Assembly (NCBI GenBank): GCA_035307785.1
Contig: DATGHS010000214.1
Span: forward strand, 1-14,381
Length of the DNA: 14,381 bases
Source of the DNA: DATGHS01 sp035307785
GTDB taxonomy: Bacteria > Planctomycetota > Planctomycetia > Gemmatales > Gemmataceae
Direction: 5' to 3'
The notes under the pieces were generated by a model. It ran no database searches, was not told the origin of the DNA, and saw only the letters and a list, made by a program, of their open reading frames with translations. Made by a program: the position numbers and the translations under genes. Of this stretch, positions 6,885-13,667 are shown piece by piece. Position 1 is the stretch's first letter; every line of letters starts with the position of its first letter.

Positions 6885-8702
6885 ATGTCCGTTTTGCTGA
6901 GCCTCCAAGGATTGACCAAAAGTTACGGTCCGCGTCCGCTGTTTACCGACCTGTCGCTTGATCTGCGAGCCGGCGAACGCGTCGGGTTGATCGGACCAAA
7001 CGGAGCCGGCAAGTCGACGCTGTTGAAACTTCTGGCCGGCCGTGAAGATCCCGACGCCGGCACACGCTCGGCCCGCCGGTCCGCGCGCATCGGCTATGTT
7101 GCTCAAGACGATTCGTTTGCGACTGGACTGACTGTCGGCGAAGTGTTGCGTGCCGCTTTAGCGGACGAAGTGCACATCGAGGAGCACGAACGCGAAACAC
7201 GTATCGCGATCACACTGACTCAGGCCGGCTTCGCCGATCCCGAACAGCCAGCGTACACGCTTTCCGGCGGCTGGCGCAAGCGGCTATCTCTGGCACGTGA
7301 GCTAGTCCGCCGGCCGGATATTCTTCTGCTCGACGAACCGACCAACCATCTCGATTTGCCGGGCATCATCTGGCTGGAACGTCTGCTGCGCGACGCCCCA
7401 TTTGGCTATCTCGTCGCCACGCATGATCGGGCGTTTTTGCGTGCCGTCGTCGATGAGGTGATGGAAATCAACCGCGTTTACCCCGCTGGCTATTTCCGCG
7501 CTCCCGGTTCTTACGACGATTTTTCCGGCCGCCGTGAGGAATTCTTGGAGACGCAGGCCCGACAACAACAATCGGTCGCGAACCAGGTACGACGCGAAAC
7601 CGACTGGCTCGCCCACAAGGCGCGGGCGCGGACGCGTAAGTCCGCGGCGCGCATCGACGCCGCCGCCCAGCGGCGCGAAGATCTGGCGGAATTGAAATAT
7701 CGAACCGCGGCGGCCGGTACCGCAGGCATCGATTTCGTGGCCAGCGGCCGTCAGACGCGCAAGCTCCTTTTGGCGGAAGGCATCGCCAAAACGCTCGGTA
7801 GCGGGCCGCTCTTCTCTGAATTGAATATCGCACTTGTTCCTGGAACGAAGGTCGGCTTGCTCGGTCCCAACGGCAGCGGCAAAAGCACGCTGTTGCGCGT
7901 GCTGGCGGGAGAAACTGAACCGGACGCCGGCACGGTCACCCGCGCAGAAAGTCTGCGAGCCGTCATGTTCGAACAGGGTCGGACAACGCTGGACCAAACG
8001 GCCACATTGCGACAAGTGCTTAGCCCTAACAGCGATACGGTGCAATACCGCGAACGCGAACTTCACGTTGCGGCGTGGGCCAAACAATTCCTTTTTCAAG
8101 CCGAGCAGCTGGATCTGCAAGTGAGCGCGCTGTCCGGCGGAGAACAGGCTCGCGTTCGGATTGCCCAATTGATGCTGAAACCCGCTGATTTACTGCTCCT
8201 CGACGAACCTACGAATGATCTCGACATTTCAGCTCTGGAAACATTGGAAGACAGTCTAGCGGATTTCCCAGGCGCTCTCGTGGTTGTCAGCCACGACCGC
8301 GACCTGCTGGATCGGCTGTGTACGGAGGTGATTGGTCTTGATGGTCGGGGCGGTTCGGCATTGTACGGCAACGTTGGCCAATGGCTGAGCGCGTATGAGC
8401 GGGCAACGACCGCCAGCACCGAAATGCAAAAGCCTTTGATCGAGAGCAAGCCGAGATTCGATCTGCGAAGTACGAAGTCGAAGAAGTTGAATTACCGCGA
8501 GCAACAAGAGATGGAGCAGATGGAGGCCGCGATCCTATCCGCTGAAGAATCGGTCGCGGCGCGACAGGCCGAAGTGGAACTTGCCGCGCAAGTTGGCCAT
8601 GTTGCCTTGACGGAGGCATGTCGGCGACTCGAAGAATCACAACGGACCGTGGAAGCACTCTATTCTCGATGGCAAGAACTGGAGGCGAAGCGGGGAACGT
8701 GA
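6885..8702 (+). CDS. uup: ABC-F family ATPase, Uup type
   Basis: A 605-residue soluble protein with two ABC ATPase domains and no membrane segment. Domain 1 has Walker A GPNGAGKST (37-45), signature LSGGW (126-130) and Walker B with D150/E151 in LLLDEPTNHLD. Domain 2 has Walker A GPNGSGKST (327-335), signature LSGGEQ (from 416) and Walker B with D440/E441 in LLLDEPTNDLD. The charged linker between them (about 230-290, QVRRETDWLAHKARARTRKS) is typical of the subfamily. The C-terminal 75 residues are a coiled coil after KKLNYREQQEMEQME, the mark of Uup rather than EttA. ABC-F proteins act on the ribosome; Uup also affects transposon excision and DNA branch structures in E. coli. AGGG six bases before the ATG is a modest ribosome-binding site. 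Transcribed alone, away from yaiI. Confidence 0.95.
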   Translation: MSVLLSLQGLTKSYGPRPLFTDLSLDLRAGERVGLIGPNGAGKSTLLKLLAGREDPDAGTRSARRSARIGYVAQDDSFATGLTVGEVLRAALADEVHIEEHERETRIAITLTQAGFADPEQPAYTLSGGWRKRLSLARELVRRPDILLLDEPTNHLDLPGIIWLERLLRDAPFGYLVATHDRAFLRAVVDEVMEINRVYPAGYFRAPGSYDDFSGRREEFLETQARQQQSVANQVRRETDWLAHKARARTRKSAARIDAAAQRREDLAELKYRTAAAGTAGIDFVASGRQTRKLLLAEGIAKTLGSGPLFSELNIALVPGTKVGLLGPNGSGKSTLLRVLAGETEPDAGTVTRAESLRAVMFEQGRTTLDQTATLRQVLSPNSDTVQYRERELHVAAWAKQFLFQAEQLDLQVSALSGGEQARVRIAQLMLKPADLLLLDEPTNDLDISALETLEDSLADFPGALVVVSHDRDLLDRLCTEVIGLDGRGGSALYGNVGQWLSAYERATTASTEMQKPLIESKPRFDLRSTKSKKLNYREQQEMEQMEAAILSAEESVAARQAEVELAAQVGHVALTEACRRLEESQRTVEALYSRWQELEAKRGT

Positions 8703-8736
8703 GGAACCCGACTGGGCCATAACATCCGATCGTTAA

Positions 8737-8769
8737 CGCCGCGAACGGTCTGTACGGCGCCCGTTTTTT
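8737..8769 (+). terminator. Possible intrinsic terminator after the ABC-F gene
   Basis: CGCCG (8737-8741) can pair with CGGCG (8755-8759), followed by CCCG and six T residues (8764-8769), 35-67 bases after the ABC-F stop. The stem is short with a 13-base loop, so the call is tentative. It sits between convergent genes, where a terminator is expected. Confidence 0.35.
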
Positions 8770-8900
8770 GCGGGGGGCGCACATCAAATGGAATCTAACG
8801 GGAACCCTTTGTTTTTTCAGGCAGATTCTGAGGGTTCACCGTCGTCAGGAAGTAAATGTATCCAAACTGCCGGCGTTTCAGCTCACTTCTTCCGCTCTCA

Positions 8901-10211
8901 TCATATTTCCGCAGCGGTGATGGGCTCGTCGGCATCTAGGTTCCCCTGCGCCGCGGCGGCCAGGGACTCGGGCGCGCTGGTGCCGTGGTGTGCATCGACG
9001 ATGCGAATGCGCCCCGCCAGCCAGAGGCTGAGTAGTGTCGCCGCAATGCCGAGAAAGCCAACGACAGGATAGTGTTCGATCGTGCCGTCCGGGGCCTTCG
9101 TGAGAATGAATCCGCCCACGAACGCGCCGAGGCCCGCGGAGACGTGTTGCACGGCCGCGTTGGCGCCGAGGAACCCGCCGCGGCGGTGCGGCGCGACGCT
9201 AGACGTTATTATGGCCATGGCCGGCACCATACGGCTCGCATTGCAGAGCATCACCAAGGCCATCACGAGCACTGCGAGTACAAGCGGTACCGGCGGTAGA
9301 TTGGTGGCCACCAGGAGCCCGAGCGCCAGGAGCGGCGCCGCGCTGCGGTAGACCAGCAGCTTGCCGAAGCGGTCCGCGAGTCTACCGGCTATTGGCGAGC
9401 CGACCAGTGTTAGCACGCCGCCCGCGATGTAGACCACGGCCAAACGATTTTCCGGAATCTTGACGTTCGACACCAGGTAGGGGCTGAGAAAGGGAATTAC
9501 GGTAAAAACCCCGAACATCATCGACACGGTCAGCGCGAACGCCCGCAGGTGATTCGGTTCCGTAAACATGGCGCGCAATTGCGCGAACGAATGCGCATGT
9601 TCCCGTTTCGAGTTCAGGTGCGCGTCGAGACGTGGCAGCGCCATGGCGGCCACGAAGAAGATGGGGATTCCCAGGATGGCGAGCGTAAGAAACGGCACGT
9701 GCCAGCCGAATGTCTGGCCGAGCGTCAAGCCGGCCGGCACGCCTATCACGGAGGCCAGGGCAAACGCTGACATGAGCGTTCCCGTGGCCGTGCCGCGTCG
9801 GTTTTCGTGGAACACGTCGCCGACGATCGCCATCGCCATGCCGCCGAGAATGCCGCCGAAGACGCCCGTGAGCACGCGCGCGGCCAAGAGCCATTCGTAG
9901 TTTGGGGCCAGGCCGCAGGCGAACGTGCCAGTCAGGAAACCGGCGTAGAGCACGAGGAACGCCGTGCGGCGCGCAAAACGATCAAGGATCATGGACGCAA
10001 GGAGGCCGGCAAAGCCGGCGGCGTAGGTGTAGGATGAGACGATGAGGCCGAATCGCGCCGGCGTCAAGCCGAGTTCCCGCTCCAGCACAGGGCCGAGTGG
10101 CATCACCACCACGAAGTCCACGATGCTGGTGAATTGCACCGCGGCCAGGACGAGCAGGATCAGACGTTCCCGACCGCGCGAGAAGGTAGGTTCGACAGCG
10201 TCGCTCGACAT
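8901..10211 (-). CDS. MFS transporter, DHA1-like
   Basis: A 436-residue integral membrane protein with about 12 hydrophobic helices, the normal size for the major facilitator superfamily. Motif A appears in degenerate form after helix 2 (LDRFARR, D77-R81) and clearly in the second half (GRLADRFGK, D280/R281). RGTATGTLMSAFALASVIG (139-157) and the following GVPAGLTLG resemble the helix 5 motif C of proton antiporters in the drug:H+ DHA1 group. The ATG is supported by GGAGA eight bases upstream. It lies 65 bases downstream of the thioredoxin-like gene and may be co-transcribed with it. The likely role is proton-driven efflux of small molecules; the substrate cannot be told from the sequence. 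Confidence 0.9.
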   Translation of the reverse strand: MSSDAVEPTFSRGRERLILLVLAAVQFTSIVDFVVVMPLGPVLERELGLTPARFGLIVSSYTYAAGFAGLLASMILDRFARRTAFLVLYAGFLTGTFACGLAPNYEWLLAARVLTGVFGGILGGMAMAIVGDVFHENRRGTATGTLMSAFALASVIGVPAGLTLGQTFGWHVPFLTLAILGIPIFFVAAMALPRLDAHLNSKREHAHSFAQLRAMFTEPNHLRAFALTVSMMFGVFTVIPFLSPYLVSNVKIPENRLAVVYIAGGVLTLVGSPIAGRLADRFGKLLVYRSAAPLLALGLLVATNLPPVPLVLAVLVMALVMLCNASRMVPAMAIITSSVAPHRRGGFLGANAAVQHVSAGLGAFVGGFILTKAPDGTIEHYPVVGFLGIAATLLSLWLAGRIRIVDAHHGTSAPESLAAAAQGNLDADEPITAAEI

Positions 10212-10276
10212 TGAGACGATTCTCCGATTCGATGATCATGCCGGAGGCGAGGCCGCCAATCCCGGTCAGCGTTTAC

Positions 10277-11461
10277 TTACCTCTTACCCGCTCGCTCCAA
10301 GCGCCATTCCACGACGCCCCCCGTTCCCTTTGGCTGGTCCCAGGGTGGTACATTGCGGTAGCTGCCGCGAAAGACCAACACCAGGGCGGTCATTCGATTT
10401 TGAGTGCGGTCCCATTCGCCAAATCCTTCGGCCGAAGCGGCAGCCCGAATTGGCATCTTCGGGTCGCCGTCACGGTAGTGCAGCGACTCCAGATTTCCCG
10501 TGTATCGAATCCAGATTCGCTCCGGCTCGACCGATTGAACACGAGCCTGAAATTGGGCCACCTTCGCATCGGCGGCTTGCGGAGTGTAAATGCTGTCGGT
10601 GATGGGAGACAGCACCGGAGCGAGCCGCCGCGCCGTCGTTTCTGGGATCGTCCAGTTGGCCCCCACGGTCGCGTCCTTGGCACCAAAGGGCTTCCATTCG
10701 TCCGCTGGAATCGTGACGCTATCGACCACCGGGTCGCCATCGGACCTACCATCTTTGAGAAAGCGGGCATAAACCGCCAACCGGACTCCTGTGGGGCAGT
10801 AACCACAACCTCGGTCGGGCATAGGGTCATGGACTTGTAACCTGCGGGCTTCGATCGGGCCGAATGCCTGGAGACCGGCGTCAACGGCGGTGAGCGTTTC
10901 TTGGACCCAGCGGGCTTTCGATTGAGCGGGCGCTTCGCCGCTTTTTGCTTGAAAGTAGTTGAACGCCAGAACTTTCCCTTCCGGCGATGCGATCCAAATC
11001 CCTTGCGGCCAGTGGCTCTGCTGCATGATCGCGCGGAAAAAACGGCCGGCATCGTCGTTGGGTATCCGGTTGGCGTTGAGGGCAACGGGGACAAGATTCT
11101 CGGCCACTTTCCGCACCACCGCGGCGTCATTCAATGGGCCCGCACGGAGCCCTGCGGCATAGCCTCAGCAGCGCTCGAGCGGCACGCCATCGCGATTTCG
11201 GCCCCCCGCTGCCCACAAGAAAATGGGCCGCTTTTCCTTTCGGGCCGCAACGATGGCTTCTTGCAGGTCCAATTCCCAGGGTACTTGCTGCCAGCGCAGT
11301 TCGGCCGGCGTGGGTTTCACCGCAGTGATCAGCCGTTGAGCCGGGGCATCCAGATGGCGGTAATCCGGCTGCCCGAGCAAATCACCGGATGAAATCAGAT
11401 GCAGTGGAACCGCAATTGCGGGAAGCGCGATACGCACCCAGCGCCAAACCAGCGTCGTCAT
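10277..11461 (-). CDS. Exported thioredoxin-like protein with an in-frame TGA (candidate selenoprotein)
   Basis: Starting from ATG 11461 (AAGGA ribosome-binding site six bases upstream), the frame codes for a signal sequence or anchor (residues 1-30). A thioredoxin-like region follows: PWELDLQEAIVAARKEKRPI, then FLWAAGG up to Cys98. Codon 99 is TGA (11167-11165). The same frame then continues without any stop for 295 codons: GYAAGLRAGPLNDAAVVRK, AENLVPVALNANR, a CGYC motif at 219-222, and a C-terminal domain ending ERAGKR before TAA at 10277. The whole is 394 residues if TGA is read. Cys98-Sec99 would be an adjacent redox pair at the place where thioredoxin-like proteins carry their active site, and a hairpin directly follows the TGA. 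An annotation that stops at TGA gives a 98-residue stub plus a 285-residue orphan with a poor TTG start. The alternative is a plain nonsense mutation, but nothing else in the gene is damaged. Confidence 0.75.
11137..11164 (-). promoter_or_regulatory. Candidate bacterial SECIS-like hairpin directly after the in-frame TGA
   Basis: On the minus strand, immediately after TGA, GGC (11164-11162) pairs with GCC (11139-11137). A four-base UAUG bulge follows on the 5' side, then CCGCA (11157-11153) pairs with UGCGG (11144-11140) and GG (11152-11151) pairs with CC (11147-11146). The apical triloop is GCU and G11145 is bulged. That is ten base pairs, nine of them G-C. A small apical loop starting with G about 15 bases past the UGA, with a bulged U on the 5' side, fits what is known of bacterial SECIS elements. 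It was folded by eye. Confidence 0.5.
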
Positions 11462-11535
11462 TGGCAATCCTTTGCGATGGAGGGAAAGTACAAGCGACCA
11501 GAATACCGCGAAATGGCGATTTCGCTCCACCCCAT

Positions 11536-11720
11536 TTAGGATGAGCGACCCAGAAATCGAACAACCTCTATCGCCACGTTGATGCTGATCGATCTGGCCC
11601 GACGCCATAATTCTACGATCTCTTTGAATCTCTTCGTCGCCACGCGCAGGTATTCGCAGCCGGTGCCGTGGTGCCGCCGAACACCCTCGGTCAGGTCGTG
11701 CGCCCAGCTCTCCGGCGGCG
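11536..11720 (-). pseudogene. Unrecognised coding-like remnant
   Basis: The minus strand has an open frame from after TGA 11838 to TAA 11538-11536. Its last 60 codons read like protein (ESWAHDLTEGVRRHH, then GCEYLRVATKRFKEIVELW, then ISINVAIEVVRFLGRSS), with helix-like spacing of hydrophobic residues. No ATG lies in the frame and the first GTG is inside the conserved-looking part, so it resembles the 3' end of a decayed gene or mobile element. It fills the otherwise empty 366 bases between the thioredoxin-like gene and the 11828 gene. The family is not recognised and chance is possible. Confidence 0.3.
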
Positions 11721-11827
11721 GAAGTAGTAGATTGCAAGTAGTTGGTTGTCTTGGGCGCGCCTTTTGCCAGGAGGCCCCTGTAGTGCCGATGTGAACGTGG
11801 ACAGGGTTGCAAGTCGGAGCGTCGAAT

Positions 11828-12751
11828 ATGTCGAATCAGAAGTACGACTACCCGTTCTATCGCGCCGTAAATGCCAAGCTAACGGAAATCGCCGCAGCCA
11901 CGCCGACGCCGCCTTCCTGGCACGAAACCTGGGCCAGCTTGACGCCGCAATCCTCCCCGCAGGAACACCTGGCCGTCTACCGTGCAATCCTTGCTTCTGG
12001 CTCCGTGCCGGCGGAGGCCGGCCTCTTCCTGGTCGCCCAGATTTTTGACTTGATCACGGACGAACGCGCCCCGGAGGCCTTGCGCCTGGTCGAAGAACAT
12101 TTGGAGACGATCCGGCGGAAGTACGGGCTCGACGAAGATGCCTCGGCGCTGGGGGCCGACGTACCGCCCGAGTACCGGAAGGCCATGCAGCGCTGCCATG
12201 ACGAATGGGATGCACTGTATCTGGCGGCCCTGGAAGAGCATGGCGAACACGACCTGGCGCGGTTGTTCCAGGAAAACCGGCTGGAGTTCGACCGTCGGTA
12301 CGAGGAAGGACGGCAGTTCTTTCACAGGCAACAGGATGGCTCCGACATCGAGAACCACGACTGGTTGGAATTACTGCTGGATGCGGTAACCGGCTGTATC
12401 GAAGCCGAGAGCCCAATGGGACCATTGGGCCTGCGCTACTGCCAGGAAGAGGGATTCTGGGAAGTCTTGGTGTTCCCGACGCCGGTGGAACTGGTCGGCG
12501 GAGCCTGCGATGGCGAAGTCGTGGTGCCAGATTTTTGGCTTAATTTGGAACGGCTTCGGGAGCAGTTTGAGTCCGTCAGTGACCTGGGCTGGAACGCCCT
12601 GGGCCTCAATGCGCCCGAAGGGCCGTACATCAACGTCGAGGGCATCTTCCAGGGCCGCGAGGTCTTCCTGCAAGTGCTGGCCTATGCGCCGGAGGATGAA
12701 GAACCGGGGCTAAAGCTCGATGCAAGGCGCGGAGGCCGTCCGGCGGAGTAA
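11828..12751 (+). CDS. Hypothetical acidic protein, 307 aa
   Basis: Starts at ATG 11828, supported by GGAG nine bases upstream. A TTG at 11807 would add seven residues but has no better ribosome-binding site. The product is acidic and soluble, with no signal peptide or membrane helix. Its N-terminal half is helical (MSNQKYDYPFYRAVNAK, a stretch around AEAGLFLVAQIFDLITDERA, and EEHLETIRRKYGLDED) and looks like a scaffold of helix pairs. The C-terminal half is mixed (GLRYCQEEGFWEVLVFPTP, GWNALGLNAPEGPYINVEG, FQGREVFLQVLAYAPEDEE) with recurring Trp/Phe and Gly turns. No catalytic motif is recognised. It stands alone on the plus strand and diverges from the thioredoxin-like gene. Coding is well supported by length, start signal and composition; the function is unknown. 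Confidence 0.8.
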   Translation: MSNQKYDYPFYRAVNAKLTEIAAATPTPPSWHETWASLTPQSSPQEHLAVYRAILASGSVPAEAGLFLVAQIFDLITDERAPEALRLVEEHLETIRRKYGLDEDASALGADVPPEYRKAMQRCHDEWDALYLAALEEHGEHDLARLFQENRLEFDRRYEEGRQFFHRQQDGSDIENHDWLELLLDAVTGCIEAESPMGPLGLRYCQEEGFWEVLVFPTPVELVGGACDGEVVVPDFWLNLERLREQFESVSDLGWNALGLNAPEGPYINVEGIFQGREVFLQVLAYAPEDEEPGLKLDARRGGRPAE

Positions 12752-12904
12752 ACGGATCGGATGGGCATACCGGGAAGGCTGAGCGAGTTAGCGTCCTGGC
12801 CAGAAATCGCACCCGGAACGCCTCATTAGGACTGACCGATGCCGTAATTTACCTGGCTGGCAGCCTGGATCGGGGCAATTCACGAACATCATGGGAATGG
12901 AGCG

Positions 12905-12939
12905 CGGTTTTCGTTACCCATTCGAAGGAATGAAAACCG
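12905..12939. repeat. Imperfect inverted repeat/hairpin
   Basis: CGGTTTT (12905-12911) pairs with AAAACCG (12933-12939). Inside, CATTC (12919-12923) pairs with GAATG (12928-12932) around a GAAG tetraloop, with CGTTACC bulged on one side. TGAAAACCG recurs at 12968-12976, just before the GTGAC repeat cluster. It lies about 155 bases after the 11828 gene. There is no T-run, so it is not an obvious terminator. Confidence 0.55.
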
Positions 12940-12973
12940 AGCAGCGAAGTCACTGCTAATCAGTTTCTGAAAA

Positions 12974-13226
12974 CCGCTGTCACCGCTGTCACGGCGGCGA
13001 ATCAATCGACGTAACCTTTTATCAAATAGACACTTAAGGCGTGACAGCGATTGGACCAATTCGCCGTCACCTGGCTGTCACGTCGCTGTCACAAGTCTGA
13101 AAAGGTGACGGCACCGTGACAGCGAAATGACAGCCGCGCCATGATTGCCGTCACCTATGCAACATATTTCGCCACAATGACTTGTGGCGACAAACGCGGC
13201 CCCGTGACGGCGGTGACAGCGAAATG
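12974..13226. repeat. Cluster of GTGAC(A/G)GC direct and inverted repeats
   Basis: About twelve copies of GTGAC(A/G)GC or its complement lie in 253 bases. They include a 9-base tandem CCGCTGTCA twice (12974-12991), complement copies near 13063-13092, a perfect 10-base inverted pair GGTGACGGCA (13104-13113) and TGCCGTCACC (13146-13155), and a 14-base direct repeat GTGACAGCGAAATG at 13116-13129 and 13213-13226. The region between 12752 and 13232 has no convincing gene. The array could be iteron-like binding sites, or the remains of a repeat-coded Val-Thr-Ala tail (GTG ACG GCG reads VTA) from a mobile-element replication protein. Both are inferences. Confidence 0.65.
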
Positions 13227-13232
13227 CGGCAA

Positions 13233-13541
13233 TTACAACTGCGGCCGCGAAATGCGGGCATCGGTACATGAAGTAATCCCAACACCGGTATCGCGGAAGA
13301 GGCACAACGCGGGATCGCCTTCGTGAAGTGCCGGTGGATGATAGTGGCTGACCAAGCGGCGGGTGTCGGGTCGGCTTATTTTTATTACTTCGCTTTGCGT
13401 TTCGGCTTCGCCGTTCTGAAGAAACAAAACCGGCCGGGTTTCAACACTGGGGCGGCGTGTCGCGGCACTTCTTTTTGCCATGCCATGCCTTAATTGCGTG
13501 GCGACGTGTATTACTTCCGGCGACAGGTAGTCAACACGCAT
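13233..13541 (-). CDS. Hypothetical protein, about 102 aa, low confidence
   Basis: An open minus-strand frame from an in-frame TAA at 13571 to TAA 13235-13233. ATG 13541 gives MRVDYLSPEVIHVATQLRHG, then VLFLQNGEAETQSEVIKISR and a C-terminal part with SHYHPPALHEGD and FRDTGVGIT. Upstream TTG (13568) or GTG (13565) starts would add eight or nine residues. No clear ribosome-binding site precedes any of them. The local base composition is visibly less GC-rich than the neighbours (many A/T third positions, e.g. GTA ATA AAA ATA), which suits acquired DNA. The family is not recognised, and its end abuts the repeat cluster. It may be a small cargo gene or a remnant. Confidence 0.35.
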   Translation of the reverse strand: MRVDYLSPEVIHVATQLRHGMAKRSAATRRPSVETRPVLFLQNGEAETQSEVIKISRPDTRRLVSHYHPPALHEGDPALCLFRDTGVGITSCTDARISRPQL

Positions 13542-13667
13542 TTTGCCATAGTTTTCATTGCACACCAATTAATGATGAATAGTATTAACGCAACTTAGAG
13601 CCCCACTTTTTGGGCCACGTTTCAATTCAAGACAAATGCATGGCATGATCTTGTTCGAGGCCGCACC

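Noticed and set aside
7302..8168. 288-codon minus-strand frame inside the ABC-F gene
   Set aside because: Antisense shadow of an intact ABC-F gene with both sets of ATPase motifs.
8760..8785. A second hairpin around GCGCCC and GGGCGC after the ABC-F gene
   Set aside because: The T-run lies in its loop rather than after the stem, so it does not make a standard terminator for the plus strand.
10277..11134. A separate 285-residue gene starting at TTG 11134
   Set aside because: No ribosome-binding site, the frame is open upstream to the TGA and in phase with the signal-peptide half, so one gene with a read TGA explains both parts better.
12974..13226. GTGAC repeats as a CRISPR array
   Set aside because: Repeats are too short, irregularly spaced and present in both orientations.
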